DNA from: Salvia splendens
Taxonomy: Eukaryota; Streptophyta; Magnoliopsida; Lamiales; Lamiaceae
DNA: 64,000 bases
Assembly (NCBI RefSeq): GCF_004379255.2
Contig: NC_056035.1
Coordinates: 28,783,208-28,847,207 of the forward strand
Direction of reading: 5' to 3'
The notes below the pieces were generated by a model, which saw only the letters and a list, made by a program, of their open reading frames with translations, did not search any database and was not told the origin of the DNA. Within the stretch, counting starts at the first letter, position 1. The number at the start of each line of letters is the position of its first letter. The translations under genes and the position numbers were made by a program. Positions 55,166 through 64,000 of the stretch are shown here, in pieces.

Positions 55166-55524
55166 GTCTGGACCCCCACTCCGCTCGTCAAAGTCTCCCC
55201 CGTCGCCGAATCGCTGTTCCTTGTTACCGTCGACGTATCGAGCTCCCATGAGCTCGCCGCGTCCTACACCAGCCCCGGCCAGTACCTGCATCTCCGCCTC
55301 TGCGACCGCCGCACGGTCCTTGCCATCTCCTCTCCTCCGTCGCTCGCCGCCTCCAGCGGCGTGTTTGAATTTCTGGTGAAGCCTATCGCCGGCTCCACGG
55401 CGGAGCTCCTCTGTGAGCTGCAGAGATGCGATGTGGTCGAATTGAGTCAGGCGGTTGGTGACGGTTTCGATGTGGATTGAATCTCGCCGCCGGAGAAATA
55501 TCATACGGTACTCATCTTCGCTGG
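55166..55524 (+). pseudogene. Captured fragment of a pKIWI502-like FAD/NAD(P) oxidoreductase gene
   Basis: The plus strand reads VWTPTPLVKVSPVAESLFLV, then SYTSPGQYLHLRL, SSPPSLAASSGVFEFLVK, IAGSTAELLCELQRCDVVEL, and after a stop at 55478-55480 ISPPEKYHTVLIFA. From memory this follows the N-terminal FAD-binding half of the plant 'fruit protein pKIWI502' family of chloroplast ferredoxin-reductase-like proteins. The GQYLHLRL and SPPSL segments fit an FAD-binding beta barrel. The copy ends just before the glycine-rich nucleotide-binding motif, and no start codon is seen. It is non-functional. The surrounding TIRs explain how it arrived here. Confidence 0.75.
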
Positions 55525-55939
55525 AAATTGAACGGAACCACTGTTGCTCTTCCGCGTGACTATTCTGGTAATCGTGATTGCCTTTTTGATAACCTCAGAT
55601 TTCCGCTGTTTTTATTTGGTTGATTTTGCGAAGAAATGTTTGAAATATTGTGTGAATTGAGTATTGAAAGATAACCTGATTTCTACGCCCAATTTGTTCG
55701 TGTGATGATTTCATAATTTTGGAATTTGTGCTTTGATTCAACATTATCTGCTTTTGAACCGATTTCCAGTGATATGAAATCTGTAGTATAGAAAAAAGCT
55801 CAATTGGATTCTGCTATAATCAAATTTGATGCGAGATTTTGAAACTTTTCTTTTTTAATCACATTTAGCTTCAAATGAATGTGCTATAACTGTATCGCTC
55901 TTTCTAGGTTTCATCATAGGAAAGAAAGGTCGTGATCAA

Positions 55940-56490
55940 GGGAATTATAAGTGTTATTTTTTAGTTGTTGACATTTTAATACAAGTTGTTGACATTTGAT
56001 ATTCTCGAAATTCAAATGTGAATTGTAAGTGTTATTTTTTAGTTGTTGACATTTTAATACGAGTTGTTGACATTTGATATTCTCGGTATTCAAAGGTGAA
56101 TTGTAAGTGTTGTTTTTTAGTTGTTGACATTTTAATACGAGTTGTTGACATTTGATATTCTCGGTATTTATACGTGAATTGTAAGTGTTATTTTTTAGTT
56201 GTTGACATTTTAATACGAGTTGTTGACATTTGATATTCTCGGTATTGATACGTGAATTGTAATTGTTATTTTTTAGTTGTTGACATTTTATTACGAGTTG
56301 TTGACATTTGATATTCTCGAGATTCAAATGTGAATTATAAGTGTTATTTTTTAGTTGTTGACATTTTAATACGAGTTGTTGACATTTGATATTCTCGGTA
56401 TTCAAATGTGAATTGTAAGTGTTATTTTTTAGTTGTTGACATTTTAATACGAGCTGTTGACATTTGATATTCTGGCTATTGAAATGAAAT
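55940..56490. repeat. 78-bp minisatellite (seven units)
   Basis: Seven consecutive copies of a 78-base unit containing attttttagttgttgacattt, taatacgagttgttgacatt and gatattctcggtattc. Each unit holds two inner copies of gttgttgacattt. Because the unit is a multiple of three it creates a 193-codon minus-strand frame of repeated KCQQLVLKCQQLKNNTYN, which I regard as a by-product. Confidence 0.88.
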
Positions 56491-56617
56491 GACACTTATA
56501 CCCCCGTGTTGACATAATGTGATAGCTGTTGACATTTAGTTAATCTTGTGAATTAGTGGCTGATATTGCATCTCATTTCTCAATTTAGCTAAATAATCTC
56601 AACCTAACAGGACCCTA

Positions 56618-56745
56618 TATATATATATATATAAGTGGGTCTCATATATCAGTGACATTTTTCACTCACTTTTCTTAACATTTTTTAAAACTCGAGCCGG
56701 AAAGAAATAGACTTTTTTTTATGGACGGATGGAGTAACTATTATG
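56618..56745. mobile_element. Stowaway-type MITE remnant
   Basis: The right part contains aaaactcgagccggaaagaaatagac and ends gacggatggagtaac, a Stowaway terminus. The matching left end is not found, and the TIR transposon abuts it. Confidence 0.5.
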
Positions 56746-56761
56746 ATTACAATAAAATTTA

Positions 56762-57163
56762 CTTCCTCCGTCCCCCATTTTTTGTCCACTTTTGTCATTT
56801 TCATCAATCCCCAATTTATTGTTCACTTTCACTTTTTACTATAAATGGTAAGTAGGTTTCATATTCCACTAACTCATTTCACTCACAATTTAATACTCCC
56901 TCTGTCCCATTAGAAATGAAACGTTTTCCTTTTTGGTCTGTCCCATTAAAAATGAAACATTTCTAAAAATGGAAGCAATACTCTCTCTACTTTTTCTTCT
57001 CTCTTACTTTACTCTCTCTTCATTAATTCACAAAACAACACTACATAAAATCTCGTGCCGAAAAGCAAATGTTGCATATTTAATGGGATGGAGGGAGTAT
57101 ACAACTAATATATAAAAGTGGGATCCACATCTCACTAATTTTTTCAACTCATTTTTTTTATAC
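56762..57163. mobile_element. Stowaway MITE interrupted by an inner MITE and by element B
   Basis: The left end CTTCCTCCGTCCCCCATTTT follows TA at 56760-56761. A complete MITE lies inside it (56896-57097), after which the outer element resumes (gggatccacatctcac) and is cut at 57163 by the LTR of element B. Confidence 0.6.
56896..57097. mobile_element. Complete Stowaway MITE
   Basis: Ends CTCCCTCTGTCCCATTAG and TTTAATGGGATGGAGGGAG with flanking TA on both sides, and the typical cttactttactctctcttc core. Non-coding. Confidence 0.8.
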
Positions 57164-59982
57164 TGTCACGACCGCACTTCCTAAGGATAGGAAGCACGGG
57201 AAATCGTGACTAGTGAGGGAATTAAGAAGCGGAGAAGAAGGGGGAAAACAATCAAGACAATGCAACTTAACGATCAAAAGATGAAATTCCATTTATTCAA
57301 ACCAAAGGTTCGAACCCGAGATTTACATAACGAAAATGACAGAGTTCAACAGTTCAAAAAAAACAGAAATTCTTAAAACATTGAGTAGCGGAAGCAATTG
57401 AGAGTTTGACTACTACTATGTATGAGGACACAGTAGTAACCGGAACATTTATTGAATAAAAATCTTGGCTCATTTCTCAACATCTTCCGCCTCCCGTCCT
57501 CGCTCAACCTGCACATAGGGAAAACATATGCAGGGGCTGAGTACTTGATGCACCCAGTGAACTCATGCCCGAAATACATATATCGTTAAAATATGTCAAG
57601 CCATCATCGAGTGAATCTCGGGTTTTACTTTAAAAGGCTGAGAAACACTAAAAAAATTATTCCTTAAAATAGTGTCCGCGCGGACAAGCATCATCCTCCA
57701 TCATATACCATATCTGAACCATCATGTGAAACGAGACTGTGGCCACAATCTCGATCACTGGACCGGCCGACCTAGGGGACGACTTACGATCCCCATCAGT
57801 GCACTAGCCTAAGTAGGGCGTAGACCCTAGTTAGACCTGAATTCGTTAACCATCAAAGTCTAGTAGAGTTTTATTCTAGTAGACAATCAGATAGGCAGTT
57901 TCAAAACATAAACACGGCATGACATACTTATAAAAACATCCTTATAACACCGTAAACATATTGATTTAAGATGAAACGTTAAAGAATAAAGCCCACCTCA
58001 AAAGCTTAGGATTCCCGTAAAAAGTTCCTCGTTCCGACTTTTAGCGTGTGTGCGAACCACCTTTTCGGAAAACACATAACATTCATATCAATTCTCGGTA
58101 ACGAAGGTATTTAGAATGCATGCACTCTAATTAGAATCTTTTAATTCTCTTCCTCGGTTTTCGTGCATTTTCAGTTATTCGGCGGGCGCCCAAGGCGTCG
58201 CGTGCGACGCCGGTCGGCCGCTTACGCTCGTTCTTTCCTCCGTTGGCTCCTCGTATTTTCCATGTCGTCGAAAATAATTTCTAAAAATTATTCAAGCGTA
58301 TAGTTAAACTATCGCAATTATTTCTCTTCGCAACTTTATTATTTCGGACTTAGGATAGACATTATTCATACTTCAAAATTAAATCGAGATTTAATTAAAT
58401 AATTCATCACGATTAATTATCGTCCCAACAATTTAAATAGAGTCCATCTAACAACTAATCCAATTTAAATTAGAGGCCCAATTCTTTTAAAGAAACAAAA
58501 GGCCCAAACTTTATCTCCCTCTCTATCTTCTCTCTCTTTCTTCCCCCTCTCTCTCTCTCCCCGTCTCTCTCGGCCGACCGAACACAGCGGCCAGCCGCCG
58601 CCGCTCGCCGTCGGATGTACCACTGCTCGTCGAAAGCTGCTGTCGCCGCCGGAGAGAGGAACGTCACGACGTCGTGCTGCCTCCCCCCTCCGTTCGCCGC
58701 CGTCGCAGACCGCAGGGAAAAGAGCCGCAGCGTCCCTCTGTGCCCGCCGTCGCCGCCAGTTCCAGCGCCACTGCTGTCTCGCCGGGGAGAAGAACGTCGC
58801 GGTCGTCGCCGTGGGAGGTCCAGCCTCTGAACGTCGTCAGCACCGGCGAGCACGGCATGTCCGCCGCTGCCCGTCCCCGAATCAACCCGCAACACGCGTT
58901 TTCATTAAAAAGTTAAGTTCTTTCATAGTTTCGGTTACGTACGGCGATCGTTTGGTTGTTTCTTAGTGGATTGTTATATGTTTTGTTTATAGAACAAGAA
59001 GGTATAAAAACTTATATGCAAAGCTAAATTAAACGCATGCTTTTATAGGAATGGATTATACCTCCAAAAATGGTTGAAAATGGTAGAAGAAACACAAAAG
59101 ATGGTGGCCAAATCTTCCTCCTTTCCTCTCGGCAATTTCCTCTCGGCCCTCTCACTTTCCTTCTCTTTGATTTCTTTGTGGTGTAATGTGAAGTGTTTAG
59201 GGAATGGATTAAAGAGGAGTGGTGAGGTTCTTGGATGGTAGCATTGATGGGGAAGATGGGGAGGTGGAGAAAATGGAGAGTCCCCTCCATGAGGAAGGAA
59301 ACCGTCGGCCATATGTGTGAGGAAGAAGAAGACAAAAACTTTTGGGCTTGTTCCCAATTGTTTGGAAAGTAGAATGGGCTACTAAACTATTTTAATGGTC
59401 TTGGGCTCAATTTAATTGGAAGCCCAAGATTGAAAATAATACTATTATTTGGTGGATTAAAAAGAATAATTAGGATCCAAATTATTTTGTAGTTAATTGG
59501 ACTCTAATTTATTTTGAAAAGCCCAAAATAAATTCATACTTTATTTTTCGTATTTTCCTTTGTTAATTAAAAATTCACGGGTCTTTATTTTATTTTGTTA
59601 TCTTGTTCTTCATAACCAAAAATTAAAGTACGGGAAATCTTACAAAATTTATATTTGGTGTTGTTCCAAATATAATATTCCTTCAACCGTTCCTCGATTT
59701 ACGTGCATCACTATCCATAGAAACATATATTCCTTTCCACGTATTTCATTCGTTTTGCTAAACAAATAGCAATTTCATCGTCATTCTCTCTACGAGACCT
59801 TCCACATGTCTCCCATCGTTCACAATTAAAAAAAAACAAGCACGCTCCTTTTCACATTAAACACATAAACCATAATTTTTCCAAATCTCATTTATCGAGA
59901 AGCATAGCATTCCGAAATAATTTTATCAATTATTTCGCTACATAAAATTCAAATTCGTACTTTAAAAAGTACGGGCGTTACA
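57164..59982 (-). repeat. Element B 3' LTR
   Basis: 2819 bp. In minus orientation it begins TGTAACGCCCG and ends GTGCGGTCGTGACA, the same end as element A. It includes the conserved block (cctgcacatagg ... gcaggggctgagtac at about 57508-57544 on the plus strand). It also has a CT-rich stretch leading into a G+C-rich block at 58495-58900, antisense to the element, as in element A. Confidence 0.82.
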
Positions 59983-60010
59983 TTCTACCCACCTTAACAG
60001 AAATTTCGTC
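59983..60010 (-). promoter_or_regulatory. Polypurine tract of element B
   Basis: On the minus strand, aggacgaaatttctgttaag is followed by gtgggtagaa and the LTR start TGTAACGCCC. The aggacgaaatt phrase before the tract recurs in elements A and C, and in related form in the tandem array. Confidence 0.75.
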
Positions 60011-60017
60011 CTGAAAT

Positions 60018-63000
60018 TTACTCATTTCTAACGAACAAGTCTGGGTATTTCTCTTTCATTTTATCCTCGAGTTCCCAAGTAGCCTCCTCGTGACCATGAT
60101 GTTTTCAAAGCACTTTCACGGAAACGATTGACTTATTCCTCAACTCCTGCACTTTCCTGTCCAGAATAGCTTTGGGCTTTTCCTCGTAACTCAAGTCGAG
60201 ATTCAAAAGCATTTCCTCTTGGTGAACCACGTGTTTGGGATCGAACACGTACTTTCGTAATTGTGACACATGGAAAACGTTATGCACAGTCCCAAAACTC
60301 GGTGGTAGTTCCAACCTATACGCTACGGGTCCCACCTTCTCAAGAATTTCATAAGGCCCTACGTATCGTGGCTTCAACTTCCCCTTTACACCAAACCTCG
60401 TTATTCCCTTCGACGGAGATACTTTCAAGAACACCTTATCTCCAGTATTGAACTGTAAATCTGTACGCCGAACATCAGCATACGACTTCTGTCGGTCTTG
60501 AGCTTCTTTTATCCTTTGTCGAATTTGCCGCACAATCTCAATCATCTCTTCGACCGAATCTGGCCCGAGTATTCTTCTTTCACCAACCTCATCCCAGTAG
60601 AGTGGTGATCTACACTTCTCCCGTACAATGCTTCATATGGGGCCATATTTATTGTCGCCTGGAAACTGTTGTTGTAGGCCAACTCGATCAACGGTAGTAC
60701 AACTTCCCAATTTTCTCCTCTGTCGAGAACCACGGCTCTCAACATGTCCTCGAGAGTTTGAATCGTTCTCTCGGACTGTCCATCGGTTTGTGGATGGAAA
60801 GCAGTACTAAAATTCAGTCGTGTACCAAGCTCTCGTTGCAGACTTATCCAAAACCTTGAAGCGAACCTTGTATCTCGGTCTGACGTAATTGTTACTGGCA
60901 CCCCATGTAGCCGAATGATTTCTTTCACATAAATCTGGGCCAGTTTGTCGGATCCATAAGTTATAGGGATAGGTATAAAATGCGCACTCTTGGTGAGGCG
61001 GTCTATGATTACCCAAATGGTCGTATTCCCTTGCCGGGTCTTTGGTAAACCTGTCACAAAATCCATAGCGATATGTTCCCATTTCTACTCGGGAATCTCC
61101 AATGGTTGCAACTTCCCATAGGGTCGTTGATGCAAAGCTTTTACTTGTTGACACGCCAAACATTTCTCTACAAATGAAGCTATGTCCCTCTTCATTCCAT
61201 CCCACCAGAATGATCCTTTCAAATCCTGGTACATCTTTGTACTTCCAGGATGAGCGGTGTATAGAGTCTCGTGTGCCTCGGTCAGAATTTCATTTTGAAG
61301 TCCTTCATCGCTTGGCACACATAGTCTCCCCTCGTAGGTGAGAGCATTATCAGCCTCCTCTCGAAATTTCTCTTGTTCGCCCTTCCTAACCTTCAGTTGA
61401 ACTTTCTCCAAATTTTCATCATTTCGTTGTCCTTCTATTATCCTTGTTCCCAGATCGGATGCAATTACCAAGGTGGCGATCTTTCCCTTCACGGTCTCCG
61501 GAGCTCTCACTACTTCCAATCGCATCTTGCTAAATTCGCGAATCAACTCCGCTTCCTGAGTGAGAAATGTCGCCAACTGTGGTTGGGCTTTCCAGCTCAA
61601 TGCATCTGCCACTACGTTTGCTTTGCCGGGATGATAGTGAATGCCACAGTCATAATCCTTGACTAATTCGAGCTGTCTGCATTGCCTCATGTTCAAGTCT
61701 TTCTGTTCGAAGAAGTATTTCAGGGCTTGTGGTCGGTAAAAATCTCACACCGAACTTCATAGAGATGGTGCCTCCAAATCTTCAACGCGTGTACAACGGC
61801 CGCTAGTTCTAAGTCATGAGTAGGGTAGTTTAACTCGTGTGGCCTTAACTGCCGTGAAGCATAGGCAATCACCTTACCGTTCTGCATCAAAACACATCCC
61901 AGTCCAACTTTCGACGCATCAGTGTAAACCACATAGTCTACCCCTGGTTCCGGCACGGCTAAAATAGGAGCGGTGGTCAACTTCTCCTTCAACAATTGGA
62001 AGCTAGCCTCACACTCTGGTGTCCAATTGACCTTGGTCCCCTTCTTCAGTTGTTGAGTCATCGGCCTTGCGATTTTAGAAAATCCTTCAATAAATCTCCG
62101 GTAGTATCCTGCCAGTCCAAAAAAACTCCGAATCTAGTTTGGGGTCTTTGGCGCCTTCCACTGTTGTACGGCCTCCACCTTTGCAGGTTCGACTCGAATC
62201 CCTTCGGCCGTCACAATATGCCCCAGAAAATTCACTTCCTTTAGCCAGAAGTCACACTTACTGAACTTGGCGTACAACTTCTCCATTCATAGTGTTTCCA
62301 ACGTGATCTTTAGGTGCTCCTCATGTTCCTTTTCATCCTTCGAGTAAACCAGCACATCATCTATGAATACCAGGATGAACTTGTCCAAGTATGGATGGAA
62401 TACTCGATTCATTAAATCCATAAATACTGCCGGTGCATTTGTTAGTCCAAACGGCATTACTACAAACTCATAATGCCCATACCTTGTTCGGAATGCCGTC
62501 TTGGGTATGTCTTCCCTTCGTACCCTCAGCTGGTGATATCCTGACCTTAAATCCATTTTTGAAAATACTCCTGCTCCCCTGAGTTGGTCGAACAGGTCAT
62601 CTATTCTCGGCAGCGGATATTTGTTCTTGAGAGTCAATTTGTTCAGTTCCCGATAATCTATGCACATTCTCAGTGTCCCATCTTTCTTCTTCACAAACAG
62701 CACATGTGCTCCCCATGGCGATACACTGGGTCGGATAAAACCCAAGTCATGTAGTTCTTGTAGCTGGATTTTGAGTTCTTCCAACTCCTTCGGTGCCATC
62801 CTATATGGTGCTTTCGATACTGGTGCGGCTCCTGGTTCCAGATCGATAGTAAATTCCAACTGTCGGTCAGGCGGAGGGCCTGGCAAAGCATCGGGAAATA
62901 CGTCGGGAAACTCACGTACTACAGCCACATCTTCCACTTTCCTTTCTTTCTTGTCATGTCCTTGTAGATACACGAGATAGGCCGGACGCCCCTTTCTAAT

Positions 63001-63999
63001 CGTCGTAGTTGCTTGAAGTGCCGATATTACACAAGTCTGTTGATTCATCAAAATCCCGTGGAAGGTAGAGGGCTCCTTCCCCGGGGTTTGTAATGAGATA
63101 TGTCTTTCTTGGCATCGGATAGTGGCATAGTTCTCAGCTAGCCAGTCCATCCCCAGAATAATGTCCACGTTATCCATCGGCATAACGTGTAAGTTGTGAG
63201 CCTCTAAGCTAAGTTCTCCCACCACAAGTTCTATGTTCGAGCAAGATTGTGAAATTTCTACAAGGCCTCCTACCGGTGAGTTCACGTTCATCTTATGTTC
63301 AAGTTCATTAACAGGTAGTCTTAAAGCATTCACGCAGGAGTGCGATATAAAGGAGTGCGACGCACCTGTATCAAATAGAACAGCAACAGGCATGTCAAGT
63401 AGTGTTCCCATACCTGCCAGATTATCTTGTTTTGGATCTCCCTGTGGGGCTTTAGCTTGCTTGCATCCCAAGGCATAGGCCCTAGCTTGAGTTGGGTATG
63501 GTTGGCGACGCTGCTGCGGTTGCTGAGGTGGTGTAGGATTCCCTCGAGGCCTATTCGGTGTTCTCCCAACTCCAGTGTTGTTGCTCGTGCACTCCTTGGC
63601 GAAGTGTCCAACTCCACCACACTTGTAGCACACGTTGGTCCCGACTCTGCACTCTCCTATGTGGTTCTTCTGACATTTGGCACAAGGCGGTGCTCTCTGA
63701 CGGAAATCTCCACTTTGGAATGGAGTAGCTTGCTTTCCTTTTCCCCAGGAAGAGTTTGGGGTACCCTGGAACCTCTTGTTGTCAAAGGGTTCGCGGTTTC
63801 CGTCCCATTTCCTCTTATCCTGGAAATTCTGCTGTGGGGTCGGCGGTGTTGGAGTAGTGGGTGTAACGGTCTTTTCCCGTGGCATCGCTTCCTCCACATC
63901 CAATGCACGAGATAACGACTCGGCATACGAGAGTCTTCCACGACATACCAAAGCCATCCTGATTTCGTGCCTCAGACCGGCACAAAACTTTTCCGCCAT
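60018..63999 (-). pseudogene. Ty3/gypsy gag-pol polyprotein with six breaks (5' end outside window)
   Basis: Domains in order: Gag tail, zinc knuckle [14 protein letters not shown] (about 63640), protease [13 protein letters not shown] (about 63370), RT with [17 protein letters not shown] and [10 protein letters not shown] (about 62380), RNase H with [13 protein letters not shown] and ending near VADALSW, integrase with [42 protein letters not shown] and [13 protein letters not shown], then GKLKPRYVGPYE and a chromodomain. Lesions: stops at 62289-62287, 62136-62134, 61087-61085 and 60107-60105; frameshifts near 61722 and 60626. The stop at 61087-61085 replaces a Trp position that element C retains. 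The frame otherwise ends at 60018. Catalytic Asp residues remain visible. Confidence 0.9.
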
Positions 64000-64000
64000 C

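Larger units (their letters stand above)
54901..56617. mobile_element. TIR DNA transposon carrying a host gene fragment (Pack-MULE-like)
   Basis: The ends are inverted repeats of about 60 bp: left taggtccatgatcaattgag and onward, right (complement) tagggtcctgttaggttgag and onward, both containing ttgagaaatgagatgcaat. Flanks on both sides are TA repeats, so the target duplication size cannot be resolved; Mutator-like or mariner-like remain open. Inside are a G+C-rich gene fragment (about 55100-55524), intron-like sequence, and a 78-bp minisatellite (55940-56490). There is no transposase. Confidence 0.7.
57164..63999 (-). mobile_element. Element B: Tekay/Del-like Ty3/gypsy element, 3' part
   Basis: On the minus strand: gag-pol from the window edge (63999) to 60018, purine tract tctgttaaggtgggtagaa, and a 3' LTR from 59982 to 57164. 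The 5' LTR lies beyond the window. The left flanking 5 bases are TATAC. Its organisation (gag zinc knuckle, protease, RT, RNase H, integrase, chromodomain in one frame, tRNA-iMet-type LTR ends) matches the Tekay/Del chromovirus lineage. Six lesions disable the polyprotein. Confidence 0.85.

Noticed and set aside
55914..56495. Regular repeats that could suggest a CRISPR-like array, and a 193-codon frame across them
   Set aside because: Units are contiguous 78-bp tandem copies with no unique spacers, in a plant transposon. The long frame follows from the unit being divisible by three.

Overview
This window is plant nuclear DNA from a eudicot, and a Lamiales-type asterid is my guess rather than a result. 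The grounds are a split potato-inhibitor-I gene with canonical GT-AG splice sites, Athila-type and Tekay/Del-type Ty3-gypsy retrotransposons primed by tRNA-Asp and tRNA-iMet, and many Stowaway and hAT MITEs. Roughly 85% of the window is transposable-element sequence. There are no bacterial genes, tRNA genes, rRNA genes or CRISPR arrays.

Layout. 1-2231: 5' end of a minus-strand Athila-like element (broken gag, PBS, one LTR), inserted into 2232-~7375, the 3' half of a plus-strand Athila-like element with a decayed post-pol (env-like) ORF, an array of hairpin repeats and a 3' LTR. ~7376-16207: the only gene-bearing low-copy stretch. It holds an apparently intact two-exon serine protease inhibitor gene (9807-11657) whose intron carries a Stowaway and a hAT element, amid nested Stowaway MITEs and three hAT-type MITEs with 8-bp target duplications. 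16208-24743: element A, a non-autonomous Tekay/Del-like element. It has a 3.15-kb LTR, an internal region reduced to an integrase/chromodomain remnant plus unknown sequence, and a truncated second LTR. 24744-30696: element C, fused abruptly to the A LTR inside its reverse transcriptase. It has RT-RNaseH-integrase-chromodomain coding with two lesions and a 3.16-kb LTR. 30697-34934 and 51443-~53375: a second plus-strand Athila-like element (pol tail, env-like ORF, 3' LTR), split by 34935-51442. That split is a 16.5-kb tandem array of a non-autonomous gypsy element arranged LTR-internal-LTR-internal-LTR-internal-LTR, with one pair of 5-bp target duplications. 53478-54390: exons of an unrecognised minus-strand gene cut off by the Athila LTR. 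54901-56617: a TIR transposon carrying a fragment of a pKIWI502-like oxidoreductase gene and a 78-bp minisatellite. 56618-57163: Stowaway MITEs. 57164-63999: element B, a minus-strand Tekay/Del-like element with 3' LTR and a gag-pol reading frame broken in six places.

How the parts relate. Nothing here works as a pathway. The story is stratigraphic: nested insertions, one large deletion joining A to C, and recombination between LTRs that multiplied the 34.9-51.4 kb element. Diagnostic substitutions show the inner LTRs are left-half LTR4 / right-half LTR1 mosaics, which is the signature expected of unequal crossing-over between the two LTRs of one original insertion.

Most likely host functions: the protease inhibitor gene (complete, unusual reactive-site loop) and the truncated multi-exon gene at 53.5-54.4 kb. 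All family names rest on reading motifs by eye; no database search was run.
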